Counted from the first letter of the stretch, positions 8,307-17,004 are shown. The stretch: 64,000 bases of DNA from Pseudomonadota bacterium (GCA_023404095.1 JAEYDD010000072.1:1-64000), one strand, 5' to 3'. Notes: generated by a model not told the origin, from the sequence alone. Made by a program: numbers and translations.

Positions 8307-9117
8307 CATCAATGCACTGGCGTTCCTGCTGAGCTCGGCGGCCGAGGCCGAGATTCGCCCGCGTTTCCGGGCACTCGGAAAAGACGACATACGGGAGAAG
8401 ACCAGTGCCATCGACCTCGTGACTGAGGCCGATGTCGCAGCCGAGCGCTTCATCAAGGCGGGCATGGATGCGGTGCTGCCGGGAGCGCTGTTCGTCGGCG
8501 AGGAGAGTGTGGCGGCCGATCCCTCGCTGCTGCCCAAGCTTGCCGAGGCGGATCTTGCCGTCATCGTCGATCCGATCGACGGGACGTTCAATTTTGCGGC
8601 CGGCGTGCCGCTTTTCGGCGTCATGGCATCGGTCGTCTCCGGTGGCGAGACGATCGCGGGCGTCATCTACGATCCGATGGGCGACGATTTCGTGCTGGCC
8701 GAAAAGGGCGCCGGCGCGTGGCAGACGGGCGGTCATCGTCCGGCTGCACGGCTCAAGGCTGCCGAGGCCGTGCCGCTCGCCGAGATGACCGGCATGGCCT
8801 CGACCGGGTTCCTGCCGGCGGACAAGCGCACCAGGATCATGGCCAATCTTGCCAAGGTCGCGTTCGCCTCGAACTATCGTTGCGCTGCGCACGAATACCG
8901 TACCTTCGCCGCAGGTCACGTCCATTTCCTGATGTACAACAAGCTGATGCCCTGGGATCATCTGGCCGGGACGCTGATCAGCCAGGAGGCCGGCGCCTAT
9001 GCCGCGCGCTTCGACGGCTCGCCCTACCTGCCGCGGCATGTCGTAGGCGGCCTTCTGATCGCGCCCGACAAGGACAGCTGGGAGATGATGCGCCGGGAAG
9101 TCTTCGTTCTCGATTGA
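8290..9117 (+). CDS. Inositol monophosphatase family protein
   Basis: A 275-residue Mg-dependent phosphatase. Metal-binding motifs are visible: 'VGEES' near residue 75, 'DPIDGTFNF' near residues 98-106, and the C-terminal 'PWDHLAGTLISQEAGA' block. The family includes inositol-1-phosphatase, CysQ and histidinol phosphatases; the exact substrate is not readable here. It overlaps ttcA by 17 bases and has no strong ribosome site of its own, so translation is probably coupled to ttcA. A strong terminator follows. Confidence 0.88.
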   Translation: MTINFDINALAFLLSSAAEAEIRPRFRALGKDDIREKTSAIDLVTEADVAAERFIKAGMDAVLPGALFVGEESVAADPSLLPKLAEADLAVIVDPIDGTFNFAAGVPLFGVMASVVSGGETIAGVIYDPMGDDFVLAEKGAGAWQTGGHRPAARLKAAEAVPLAEMTGMASTGFLPADKRTRIMANLAKVAFASNYRCAAHEYRTFAAGHVHFLMYNKLMPWDHLAGTLISQEAGAYAARFDGSPYLPRHVVGGLLIAPDKDSWEMMRREVFVLD

Positions 9118-9134
9118 TCAACCTCACGCCTAGC

Positions 9135-9172
9135 GCAAAAGGCCCGGACGAGCCATCGTCCGGGCCTTTTGC
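9135..9172. terminator. Bidirectional terminator between convergent genes
   Basis: A perfect 17-pair inverted repeat (GCAAAAGGCCCGGACGA with its complement, loop GCCA). It has A-rich and T-rich flanks on both strands, so it can serve the inositol-phosphatase gene (+) and the exporter gene (-). Confidence 0.88.
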
Positions 9173-9192
9173 TATTGTGTGTTCGGTCGTCC

Positions 9193-10443
9193 TCAGGCCG
9201 CCTTGTTGTGCGGCTGGAACAGCTTGCCATGCTCGGCGATCAGAACGAATACCAGGCCGATGACCGACAGCGTAAAGAAGCCCGTCACAAGCGGCAGGGC
9301 GGTGCCATTGTAGGCTTGCCCGATGATGCCGCCGAGGACGGCGCCGCCTGCGGTACCCATGAAGCCAAGGACCGAGGATGCCGTCCCGGCGACGTGGCCC
9401 AACGGCTCCATCGCGAGCGAATTGAAGTTCGAGCCGATCCAGCCGAACTGAAACATCGACAGCGCAAACAGTGTGATGAAGATCGGGAACGGCACGAGGT
9501 GGTTTGTCCAGGCCAGCGTGAGGACCAGCCACAACGCGTTGATGGCAAGGAAGCCCAGCAGCGCGCCGTGCGACAGCCGCCGCATGCCGAACTGACCGAC
9601 CAGCCTTGCATTGACGAAGGAGGAGAACGCCATGAAGGCCGCGACGCCCGCAAAGGCGACGGGAAACCAGACGCCCAGCTCATAGATGCCGACATAGATC
9701 TGCTGCGCTGAGTTGATGAAGCCGAACAGCGCGCCGAAGATGAAGGTGCTGGCAATCGTGTAACAGAGTGCCACGCGATTGGTCAGCACGATGCGGAAGC
9801 CTTCGATGACGGAGGCCGGCGTGAACGGGCGCACGTCTTCCGGCGCCAGCGTCTCCGGCAGGCGCAGGTACATCCAGGCGCCCACGACGGCCGCAATGAC
9901 GCCCATGAAGATGAAGATCAGGTGCCAGTCGCCGAACAGCATGACGACCTGCCCCGTGCCGGGAGCCAGAACCGGCACGACCATGAAGACCATCATGATC
10001 AGCGACATTACCTCGGCCATGGCGCGACCGCCGAAAATGTCGCGGACAATCGAGATCGTGATCACCCGCATTGCGGCCGATCCGATCCCCTGGACGAAGC
10101 GCAGTGCCAGCAGCGCGGCGAAGGAGGGGACGACGACGGCGGCGAGCGCGGAAACAATGTAGATCGCCAGACCGACGAACATCGGCGTCCGACGTCCGAA
10201 GCGATCCGAAATCGGGCCGTAAAGAAGCTGGGCGAAGGCGAAGCCGATAAGGTACGCCGAGATCACGTACTGACGATGATTTTCGTTGGCAACGCCGAGG
10301 CTCGCGCCGATTTCCTGAAGACCGGGCAGCATGATGTCGATCGCGAGCGCGTTCAGCGCCATAAGCATCGCCATCAGCGCGATGAATTCCCCCTTTCCCA
10401 TGCCGTTCAGGCGCTGGGACGCTTCGGGTGAGATTGCTGTCAT
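9193..10443 (-). CDS. Bcr/CflA family multidrug exporter (MFS)
   Basis: A 416-residue protein with about twelve hydrophobic segments. The N-terminal half contains 'MLMALNALAIDIMLPGL' and the loop motif 'GPISDRFGRRTPMFVG', the antiporter signature of drug:proton MFS exporters in the Bcr/CflA group. It should extrude small compounds from the inner membrane; the substrate is unknown. I start at the ATG at 10443 (MTAISPEASQ...); a longer frame reaches back through a hairpin at 10466-10490 and is unlikely. It lies downstream of grxD on the same strand. Confidence 0.87.
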   Translation of the reverse strand: MTAISPEASQRLNGMGKGEFIALMAMLMALNALAIDIMLPGLQEIGASLGVANENHRQYVISAYLIGFAFAQLLYGPISDRFGRRTPMFVGLAIYIVSALAAVVVPSFAALLALRFVQGIGSAAMRVITISIVRDIFGGRAMAEVMSLIMMVFMVVPVLAPGTGQVVMLFGDWHLIFIFMGVIAAVVGAWMYLRLPETLAPEDVRPFTPASVIEGFRIVLTNRVALCYTIASTFIFGALFGFINSAQQIYVGIYELGVWFPVAFAGVAAFMAFSSFVNARLVGQFGMRRLSHGALLGFLAINALWLVLTLAWTNHLVPFPIFITLFALSMFQFGWIGSNFNSLAMEPLGHVAGTASSVLGFMGTAGGAVLGGIIGQAYNGTALPLVTGFFTLSVIGLVFVLIAEHGKLFQPHNKAA

Positions 10444-10465
10444 GATGAAAATCCAGAAATGAGAG

Positions 10466-10490
10466 AAGGCGCCGTCGGTAACGGCGCCTT
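10466..10490 (-). terminator. Probable terminator after grxD
   Basis: AAGGCGCCGT and its complement form a 10-pair stem around a five-base loop, followed on the reverse strand by CTCTCATTTC, a weak T-rich tract. It sits between grxD and the exporter gene. Without a clean T run it may be an attenuator rather than a full stop. Confidence 0.5.
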
Positions 10491-10522
10491 GTAACAAACC
10501 AATGATGTCACGCGGTTGACGC

Positions 10523-10858
10523 TCAGGCGGCGCCCTTCACCGCGATCCCTTGTCCTTGAAGATGTGTCTGCAATTCGCCCGACTGGAACATCTCCCGGAC
10601 GATGTCGCAGCCGCCGACGAACTCGCCCTTGACGTAGAGCTGCGGGATGGTCGGCCAGTTGGAATAGTCCTTGATGCCCTGGCGAAGATCGGCATCCGCC
10701 AGCACGTTGATGCCCTTGTAGTCGACGCCGACATAGTCAAGAATCTGCACGACCTGGCCGGAGAATCCGCATTGGGGGAACTGCGGGGTGCCCTTCATGA
10801 AGAGCACGACGTCGTTGTTCTTGACTTCGTTGTCGATGAAATCGTGAATGCCACTCAT
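10523..10858 (-). CDS. grxD: Monothiol glutaredoxin, Grx4 family
   Basis: A 111-residue protein with the CGFS active site (C30) in 'GTPQFPQCGFSGQVV' and the glutathione-binding 'WPTIPQLYVKGEFVGGCDI'. CGFS glutaredoxins bind a [2Fe-2S] cluster with glutathione and pair with BolA proteins in Fe-S transfer and iron sensing. bolA lies upstream on the same strand, with one small gene between, supporting that partnership. The ATG at 10858 has AGGAAAGGA upstream; a longer frame is less likely. Confidence 0.95.
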   Translation of the reverse strand: MSGIHDFIDNEVKNNDVVLFMKGTPQFPQCGFSGQVVQILDYVGVDYKGINVLADADLRQGIKDYSNWPTIPQLYVKGEFVGGCDIVREMFQSGELQTHLQGQGIAVKGAA

Positions 10859-10992
10859 AGTCCGAATCCTTTCCTGCCCGGATTCAAGGTCCGGACCGCG
10901 TTTGCCCTTAGATAACATGTGCGGGGCGATTTTCCATCACCCCGCACGGAATTGATTCATCAATTGTGATGATGTCGGGCTCGGTTTCGGCC

Positions 10993-11262
10993 TCAGGCCC
11001 GGCTGCGTTGTTTGCTGCGGGCAGCCGCCGTTCTCCGCCGGCTGACCTGCTTTCGCGCGGGCTTGCTGCGAGCCGACTTGATGCGCGTGGACTGCGGCTT
11101 GAGCGCCGCTTCGACGATGTCCGCGATCAGGCCGCCAGGCTTCGGCTTGGCGGCGCGCCGCCGCGTGCGCCGGGTGGTTTTCCTTACGCCGGTTTTCCTC
11201 AGCACTTCCTTCAAGGCACTGCTGACGACACCGGATACGAAATCCTCGATGACACCGGCCAT
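10993..11262 (-). CDS. Small, very basic hypothetical protein between bolA and grxD
   Basis: An 89-residue protein with no recognised domain. About 26 of 89 residues are Lys or Arg, concentrated in 'TTRRTRRRAAKPKP' and the last 35 residues. The N-terminal 25 residues (MAGVIEDFVSGVVSSALKEV) could form an amphipathic helix, and a second helix (GLIADIVEAALKPQ) follows. The composition suggests binding to nucleic acid or another polyanion; that is inference. It starts 9 bases after bolA on the same strand, which supports it being a real gene. Confidence 0.6.
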   Translation of the reverse strand: MAGVIEDFVSGVVSSALKEVLRKTGVRKTTRRTRRRAAKPKPGGLIADIVEAALKPQSTRIKSARSKPARKQVSRRRTAAARSKQRSRA

Positions 11263-11271
11263 CTGGATCGC

Positions 11272-11505
11272 TTACTCCGGCGCCGACGTTTGTAGGGCGA
11301 GGGCGTGCAGGACGCCGCCCATGTTTCCCTTGAGGGCGTTGTAGACCATCTGGTGCTGCTGAACGCGGGTCTTGCCGCGGAAGGCTTCCGCGACGACCTC
11401 TGCGGCATAGTGATCCCCATCGCCTGCCAGATCGCGGATCGTGACCTTGGCTCCGGGAATCCCGGCCTTGATCATGTCTTCGATTTCACCTGGTGCCATG
11501 GGCAT
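11272..11505 (-). CDS. bolA: BolA family protein
   Basis: A 77-residue protein of the BolA/IbaG fold. 'GAKVTIRDLAGDGDHYAAEVVAEAF' carries the conserved histidine and 'KTRVQQHQMVYNAL' the helix and second histidine used to hold a shared Fe-S cluster with CGFS glutaredoxins. 'GGVLHALALQT' is the usual C-terminus. The nearby grxD encodes the expected partner. It lies just downstream of purL. Confidence 0.93.
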   Translation of the reverse strand: MPMAPGEIEDMIKAGIPGAKVTIRDLAGDGDHYAAEVVAEAFRGKTRVQQHQMVYNALKGNMGGVLHALALQTSAPE

Positions 11506-11525
11506 AATGCGTGCTCCCTTTTGTT

Positions 11526-13763
11526 TTATTCGGCGGCAGCGGCTGCGTTAGAGCTGCCATCCATGAAGTCAGGGAACCACGATTCATGGGTGTCGCGCAA
11601 TTGCTCAATCGACACCGTCAGAAGATCGTCGATGACGAGGTGGCTGCCGCCGACCTTACCCAGACGGCGGAACGGTACGCCCGCACCTTCCGCATTGGCA
11701 CAGAGGAAGTTCGCCATGTCGGCAGGCATGGCGACCACGTAGCGTGCCTGATCTTCGCCGAACAGCAGCGCATGCGCCGGACCGTTGCAGTCCTTCAGGC
11801 TGACCTGCATGCCCCTGCCGGAGGCGATGACCATTTCGGCAAGTGCGATTGCAAGGCCGCCTGAGGAAATGTCGTGGCAGGCGGAGAACTGGCCGTTGCG
11901 GATCGCCGAGCGGACGAAATCGCCGTTGCGGCGTTCCACCACCAGGTCGACTTCCGGCGCCGGGCCGTCGACGATACCGAGAACGTCGCGCAGGTAGACA
12001 GACTGGCCGAGATGGCTGCCGTCGATGCCGATCAGCACGATCTCGTCGCCGTCCCTGGCGCCGCCCACCTTGGCCATCTTGGACCAGTCAGGCAGCAGGC
12101 CGACGCCGGCGATGGTCGGCGTGGGCAGGATCGCCACGCCGTTGGTCTCGTTGTAGAGCGACACGTTGCCCGAAACGATGGGGAAATCGAGCGCGCGGCA
12201 GGCTTCGCCGATGCCCTTGATGGCCATGACGAACTGACCCATGATGTCGGGCTTCTCGGGGTTGCCGAAGTTCAGGTTGTCGGTGGCCGCCAACGGCTCG
12301 GCGCCGGTGGCGGTAATGTTGCGCCAGCATTCGGCAACCGCCTGCTTGCCGCCCTCAAAGGGATCGGCCTCGACGTAGCGCGGGGTGACGTCGGAGGAGA
12401 AGGCGAGCGCCTTGCTCGGATGGCCCTCGACGCGCACGACTCCGGCGTCGCCGCCGGGGATCTGCAGCGAGTTGCCCTGGATCAGCGTGTCGTACTGCTC
12501 GTAGACCCAGCGGCGGCTCGACTGGTTCGGCGAACCGACGAGCTTCAGGAGCGCCAGGCCGTAGTCGTTGGGCTCAGCGACCATGGACGCGGGCAGCGGT
12601 GAGGGCTTGCTCGGCTCGCGCCACGGGCGGTCGTATTCAGGCGCTTCGTCGCCAAGCTGCTTGATCGGCAGGTTTGCGACCTCTTCTCCCTGATGGAGGA
12701 TGCGGAAGCGCAGGTCGTCGGTCGTATAGCCGACGATGGCAAAGTCGAGGCCCCACTTGACGAAGATCGCCTTGGCGACCTCTTCCTTCTCTGGTTCCAG
12801 AACCATGAGCATGCGCTCCTGGCTTTCGGAAAGCATCATCTCATAGGCCGTCATCCGGTCTTCGCGGACCGGCACGAGATCGAGGTTCAGTTCGATGCCG
12901 AGGTCGCCCTTTGCGCCCATTTCGACGGCCGAGCAGGTCAGACCGGCCGCACCCATGTCCTGGATGGCGATGACGGCGCCGGTCTGCATGAGCTCGAGGC
13001 AGGCTTCCAGCAGGCATTTTTCGGTGAAGGGGTCGCCGACCTGCACGGTCGGGCGCTTCTCCTCGATCGATTCGTCGAATTCGGCCGATGCCATGGTCGC
13101 GCCGCCCACGCCGTCACGGCCGGTCTTGGCGCCGAGATAGACGACTGGCTGGCCCACGCCCTTGGCTTCGGAGAGGAAGATCGCGTCGGACTTTGCAAGT
13201 CCGGCGGCAAAGGCATTGACGAGGATGTTGCCGTTATATCGCTCGTCGAACTCGACCTCGCCGCCGACGGTCGGCACGCCGAAGGAGTTGCCGTAGCCGC
13301 CGACGCCGGCCACGACGCCGGAAACGAGGTGGCGGGTCTTGGGATGATCCGGCGCGCCGAAGCGCAAGGCGTTCATGGCCGCGACCGGACGTGCGCCCAT
13401 GGTGAAGACGTCGCGCAGGATGCCGCCGACACCGGTGGCAGCACCCTGGTAGGGTTCGATGTAGGAGGGGTGGTTATGGCTCTCCATCTTGAAGACGACG
13501 CAGTCGCCGTCGTCGATGTCCACGACGCCGGCATTTTCGCCGGGACCCTGGATGACCCGCGGGCCCTTGGTCGGCAGCGTGCGCAGCCAGCGCTTGGAGG
13601 ATTTGTAGGAGCAGTGCTCGTTCCACATCGCCGAAAAGATGCCGAGTTCGGTGAAGGTCGGCTCGCGACCGATCAGCGACAGGATGCGCTCATATTCATC
13701 CGGTTTCAGACCATGGGCGGCAATGAGCTCCGGGGTGATCGGGTGGCTGTTGGAGATGGTCAT
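11526..13763 (-). CDS. purL: Phosphoribosylformylglycinamidine synthase subunit PurL
   Basis: A 745-residue small-type PurL, the ATP-using synthetase subunit of the PurLQS complex in step 4 of purine synthesis. It has 'EHCSYKSSK' near residue 40, the ATP-site run 'KMESHNHPSYIEPYQGAATGVGG', and C-terminal 'SACHDISSGGLAIALAEM'. Partner genes purQ and purS lie upstream on the same strand. The ATG at 13763 is preceded by GAGAGACG; an in-frame extension upstream lacks PurL similarity. The stop is 20 bases before bolA. Confidence 0.97.
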   Translation of the reverse strand: MTISNSHPITPELIAAHGLKPDEYERILSLIGREPTFTELGIFSAMWNEHCSYKSSKRWLRTLPTKGPRVIQGPGENAGVVDIDDGDCVVFKMESHNHPSYIEPYQGAATGVGGILRDVFTMGARPVAAMNALRFGAPDHPKTRHLVSGVVAGVGGYGNSFGVPTVGGEVEFDERYNGNILVNAFAAGLAKSDAIFLSEAKGVGQPVVYLGAKTGRDGVGGATMASAEFDESIEEKRPTVQVGDPFTEKCLLEACLELMQTGAVIAIQDMGAAGLTCSAVEMGAKGDLGIELNLDLVPVREDRMTAYEMMLSESQERMLMVLEPEKEEVAKAIFVKWGLDFAIVGYTTDDLRFRILHQGEEVANLPIKQLGDEAPEYDRPWREPSKPSPLPASMVAEPNDYGLALLKLVGSPNQSSRRWVYEQYDTLIQGNSLQIPGGDAGVVRVEGHPSKALAFSSDVTPRYVEADPFEGGKQAVAECWRNITATGAEPLAATDNLNFGNPEKPDIMGQFVMAIKGIGEACRALDFPIVSGNVSLYNETNGVAILPTPTIAGVGLLPDWSKMAKVGGARDGDEIVLIGIDGSHLGQSVYLRDVLGIVDGPAPEVDLVVERRNGDFVRSAIRNGQFSACHDISSGGLAIALAEMVIASGRGMQVSLKDCNGPAHALLFGEDQARYVVAMPADMANFLCANAEGAGVPFRRLGKVGGSHLVIDDLLTVSIEQLRDTHESWFPDFMDGSSNAAAAAE

Positions 13764-13871
13764 CGTCTCTCGTCTTGTCCGTGAATGGGGGCTTTGCGGT
13801 CTCTTTAGCGCATGAGCACGGACGGCGCGACAGGAAAATGCCCGCGCCAACAACCTGCGATCCGAAGGAGG

Positions 13872-14219
13872 TCAGAGGATCTCGTCAACCCGCTCCATGG
13901 GGCGGCACAGCCGTGCACCCCTGGCGGATATGACGATGGGGCGCTCGATCAGGATCGGATTGTCGAGCATGGCATCCATGATCTCGCGATCGGTGCGGTC
14001 GGGATCCAGCAGTTCGAGCTGTTTGGCCAGCGGTTCTTTGGTCCGCAGGATGTCGCGGGGTTCGGCACCCATTGACACGAGGATACCCAGAAGCTCCTCG
14101 CGGGTCGGCGGATGTTTCAGATATTCGATGATTTCCGGCTCGGCGCCGGTGTCGCGAATTCTGGCCAGCGTATTTCGGGAGGTGGAGCAGCGGGGATTGT
14201 GAAGGATCTGTATGGTCAT
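13872..14219 (-). CDS. arsC: ArsC-family arsenate reductase (glutaredoxin-dependent)
   Basis: A 115-residue thioredoxin-fold protein. The catalytic C-x3-R motif is 'CSTSR' (C11), near the N-terminus after 'ILHNP', and the C-terminal 'LIERPIVI' arginine block is present, as in plasmid R773-type ArsC. These enzymes reduce arsenate to arsenite using glutathione and glutaredoxin. No arsB, acr3 or arsR gene is near, so the physiological role could differ (YffB or Spx-like relatives share the fold). It lies between a lipoprotein gene and purL. Confidence 0.82.
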   Translation of the reverse strand: MTIQILHNPRCSTSRNTLARIRDTGAEPEIIEYLKHPPTREELLGILVSMGAEPRDILRTKEPLAKQLELLDPDRTDREIMDAMLDNPILIERPIVISARGARLCRPMERVDEIL

Positions 14220-14301
14220 GGTGGCCAGAAACGACGTCCCCGCTGAAAGGTTCCGGAACGGCGATTTTTTCTTGAGATTAAAGCAGTTTGCGGAAAGCGC
14301 G

Positions 14302-14703
14302 TTAGCTGCAGCCGGTTGCGCCTGCCGCCCAACGCTTGACGTCGCTGGCGATGCGGCTCGAGACCGGCTCGTCCATCAGGGGACCGAAGGCACTGAGCCG
14401 CGCCGGATTTCCTTCCGCCTGCACGACGAGGAGCGGGCGTGATTCCGGCGAGCGCCGCGGCACGACAAGGATGCGCGGCTTGCCGGAGAAGGAGTTCAGT
14501 TCCGGTGCGAGGCGGTAGGCCTTGAAAGCTGCGTCGCCCGACTTGAACCAGCAGCCGTTGGCGCCAAGCGCGATGCGTTCCATCGTCGGCAGGGCGGCGG
14601 TATTTGCCTTCGGCGCCGGCGGCGCGGACTGGCATGCTGCGAGGGATGCGGCAGCTGCGAACGCAGCCGCGCAGACGGCCTTTGAGAGGGCATGAGGGCG
14701 CAT
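14302..14703 (-). CDS. Hypothetical lipoprotein
   Basis: A 133-residue protein with a lipoprotein signal peptide: basic start, alanine-rich core and lipobox LAAC with the lipidated cysteine at C24. The mature part contains two more cysteines ('GCWFKSGD' and a terminal 'GCS') and a 'PRILVVPRRSPESRPLLVVQAEG' strand-rich stretch. I do not recognise the family. It should be anchored in a membrane on the periplasmic side. It follows purQ by 48 bases on the same strand. Confidence 0.72.
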   Translation of the reverse strand: MRPHALSKAVCAAAFAAAASLAACQSAPPAPKANTAALPTMERIALGANGCWFKSGDAAFKAYRLAPELNSFSGKPRILVVPRRSPESRPLLVVQAEGNPARLSAFGPLMDEPVSSRIASDVKRWAAGATGCS

Positions 14704-14751
14704 GGAGGGCCTTTCAGACGGGAACACGCGCCCCTCAATAGAGGCTTATGG

Positions 14752-15426
14752 TTAAGCTGCGATTACGTCGAGCGCCGATGCGAAGAGGCCGCGTCCGTCC
14801 GAGCCGCCGTGGGCAGCCTCGATCAGGTTTTCCGGGTGCGGCATCATGCCGAGCACGTTGCCCCGCTCGTTGATCACGCCGGCGATGTCGTTCAGCGAGC
14901 CGTTCGGGTTGGTGCCTTCGGCGTAGCGGAACACCACCTGGCCGTTTCCTTCGATCCTGGCTGCCGTCTCGGCATCGGCAAAGAAGTTCCCGTCGTGGTG
15001 GGCGACGGGGCACCGGAGGATCTGGCCCTTCTCATAAGCGCGGGTGAAATCCGTCTCGGCGTTGGTCACTTCCAGCCGGATTTCCTTGCAGACGAACTTC
15101 AGCGAGGCATTGCGCATCAGCGCGCCCGGCAGCATTCCCGCCTCGAGGAGGATCTGGAAGCCGTTGCAGACGCCCAGCACCTTCACGCCGGCCTCTGCCT
15201 TCGCCTTGATCGCCTGCATGACCGGCATGCGCGCGGCAATCGCGCCGCAGCGCAGGTAGTCGCCGTAGGAGAAGCCACCGGGGATCACGATCAGGTCGAC
15301 GCCGGCCGGGATCTCGGTCTCCGTCTGCCAGACGGTGACGGGCGCCTTGCCGCCGATCTTGGTGAGGGCCGCGATCATGTCGCGGTCACGGTTGAGGCCT
15401 GGGAGCTGGACGACTGCTGATTTCAT
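14752..15426 (-). CDS. purQ: Phosphoribosylformylglycinamidine synthase subunit PurQ
   Basis: A 224-residue class-I glutamine amidotransferase supplying ammonia to PurL. The nucleophile is C87 in 'GVCNGFQILLEAG'; the histidine of the triad is in 'GMMPHPEN' near the C-terminus. 'VIPGGFSYGDYLRCGAIA' is the PurQ signature. The start ATG overlaps the stop of the upstream coiled-coil gene as ATGA, so translation is coupled. Confidence 0.97.
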   Translation of the reverse strand: MKSAVVQLPGLNRDRDMIAALTKIGGKAPVTVWQTETEIPAGVDLIVIPGGFSYGDYLRCGAIAARMPVMQAIKAKAEAGVKVLGVCNGFQILLEAGMLPGALMRNASLKFVCKEIRLEVTNAETDFTRAYEKGQILRCPVAHHDGNFFADAETAARIEGNGQVVFRYAEGTNPNGSLNDIAGVINERGNVLGMMPHPENLIEAAHGGSDGRGLFASALDVIAA

Positions 15427-15680
15427 GGGTGTGGCTCAAACTTTGCCTGTGCCTCGGCAAGCTCGCGCAATTCGAGGCGGTTTTCGATACGGTCGAGGCG
15501 GTCCTCGATATGAGCGACCGAGCCGCGAAGGTTGTTAACGTCGCCCTGCAGCGTGTGCATCTGGTTTCGTAGCGACAGATTGTCCTGGCGCAGGTCGCGC
15601 TGGCCATCCTTGAGTGTACCGATGTCCGCCTGAATGCGTTTCAGCATTTCGTAGATGAGTGTGCCGTCGATCTCTGCCAT
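15423..15680 (-). CDS. Small coiled-coil protein between purS and purQ
   Basis: An 85-residue hydrophilic protein. Residues from about 15 to 75 show a heptad pattern of hydrophobic residues (IQADIGTL..., LRNQMHTLQGDVNNLRGSV..., IEDRLDRIENRLELREL) and contain no proline, so a long coiled coil is predicted. Function unknown. It starts 19 bases after the purS stop and its stop overlaps the purQ start by 4 bases, firmly placing it in the purine operon. Confidence 0.7.
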   Translation of the reverse strand: MAEIDGTLIYEMLKRIQADIGTLKDGQRDLRQDNLSLRNQMHTLQGDVNNLRGSVAHIEDRLDRIENRLELRELAEAQAKFEPHP

Positions 15681-15699
15681 TCGCGCGCTCCTTCAACCA

Positions 15700-15942
15700 T
15701 CAGGCGAGGGCGATAGTATAATTCTCGATAACCGTGTTTGCCAGAAGCTTCTCGCACATGTCCTTGAGCTCGGCTTCCGCCTTCGCCTTGTCGGCGGTCT
15801 GCAGTTCGAGATCGAAGACCTTTCCCTGACGGACGTGGCCGACGCCGTCGAAGCCGAGGCTGCCGAGCGCGCCTTCGATCGCCTTGCCCTGCGGGTCGAG
15901 AACGCCGTTCTTCAGCGTCACCGTTACGCGTGCCTTGATCAT
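15700..15942 (-). CDS. purS: Phosphoribosylformylglycinamidine synthase subunit PurS
   Basis: An 80-residue small subunit that bridges PurL and PurQ in the FGAM synthase complex. The sequence 'KARVTVTLKNGVLDPQGKAI' and 'DGVGHVRQGKVFDLEL' are typical. I use the ATG at 15942, with GAGGAA eight bases upstream; an in-frame ATG eight codons earlier gives an unconserved extension. It lies 65 bases after purC. Confidence 0.96.
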   Translation of the reverse strand: MIKARVTVTLKNGVLDPQGKAIEGALGSLGFDGVGHVRQGKVFDLELQTADKAKAEAELKDMCEKLLANTVIENYTIALA

Positions 15943-16007
15943 GTGTTCCTCTTCAGTCGCTTTCATATATGGCCACAGGGGTCCGGCGGGAAAAGTCCCG
16001 CCCTTGA

Positions 16008-16772
16008 TTACTTTACCAGAACCGGGCCAGTGCCCCGGATCGGCTCGTTCTCGTTGATGATGCCGAGACGGCGCGCCACTTCCTGGTAGGCCTCCAGCAG
16101 TCCGCCCATATCACGGCGGAAGCGGTCCTTGTCCATCTTTTCCTGGGTGTTGACATCCCAAAGGCGGCAGCTGTCCGGCGAGATCTCGTCGGCGATGATG
16201 ATACGCATCATATCGCCTTCGTAGAGACGGCCGCATTCGATCTTGAAATCGACCAGCTGGATTCCGACGCCGAGGAAGAGGCCGGAGAGGAAGTCGTTGA
16301 CGCGGATGGCGAGCGCCATGATGTCGTCGAGTTCCTGGGGGCTTGCCCAGCCGAAGGCGGTGATGTGCTCTTCGGAAACGAGCGGATCCTCGAGGTTGTC
16401 GGCCTTGAAATAGAACTCGATGATCGAGCGCGGCAGAACGGTGCCTTCCTCGATGCCGAGGCGCTTGGACAGGGAGCCCGCGGCGACGTTGCGCACGACG
16501 ACTTCCAGCGGAATGATCTCGACTTCCTTGATCAGCTGCTCACGCATGTTGAGGCGGCGGATAAAATGGGTCGGGATGCCCATCTTGTTGAGATGGGTGA
16601 AAAGATACTCGGAAATGCGGTTGTTCAGCACGCCCTTGCCGTCGATGACGTCATGCTTCTTCTTGTTGAAGGCGGTGGCGTCGTCCTTGAAGAACTGGAT
16701 CAGCGTGCCCGGCTCAGGACCCTCGTAGAGAATCTTGGCCTTGCCTTCGTAGATACGGCGGCGACGGTTCAT
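16008..16772 (-). CDS. purC: Phosphoribosylaminoimidazole-succinocarboxamide synthase
   Basis: A 254-residue SAICAR synthetase, step 7 of purine synthesis, joining aspartate to CAIR with ATP. It starts MNRRRRIYEGKAKILYEGP, with 'KKKHDVIDGKGVLNNRIS', 'EVVVRNVAAGSLSKRLG' and 'LVDFKIECGR' as family blocks. Length is normal for the bacterial single-domain type. The ATG at 16772 follows a short A-rich leader (ACAGAGAAAAATCC); a 15-codon longer in-frame start is less likely. Confidence 0.97.
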   Translation of the reverse strand: MNRRRRIYEGKAKILYEGPEPGTLIQFFKDDATAFNKKKHDVIDGKGVLNNRISEYLFTHLNKMGIPTHFIRRLNMREQLIKEVEIIPLEVVVRNVAAGSLSKRLGIEEGTVLPRSIIEFYFKADNLEDPLVSEEHITAFGWASPQELDDIMALAIRVNDFLSGLFLGVGIQLVDFKIECGRLYEGDMMRIIIADEISPDSCRLWDVNTQEKMDKDRFRRDMGGLLEAYQEVARRLGIINENEPIRGTGPVLVK

Positions 16773-17004
16773 GGATTTTTCTCTGTAGTTGGCGCCCTTG
16801 GGTAGCGCATATATCAATTCTTCCCGGGTCCATAAACGAATTGTACCAGTTTAACAATCGGTCCGTCGATCGATCCCCTTATTTCCGGGCTTTCACGCAA
16901 TCGGCATCGTGCGCCTGAAAACTTCACATTGCACTTTTGACAGGCTTTTGATTTATGGATCGTAGTCCCAACCGGAACAGATCCAAATATACGGGAGTCG
17001 AGAC

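Noticed and set aside
16773..17004. Purine-related riboswitch or PurR site before purC
   Set aside because: I searched this gap by eye for ZMP/pfl-type hairpins and for a palindromic operator and found nothing convincing.
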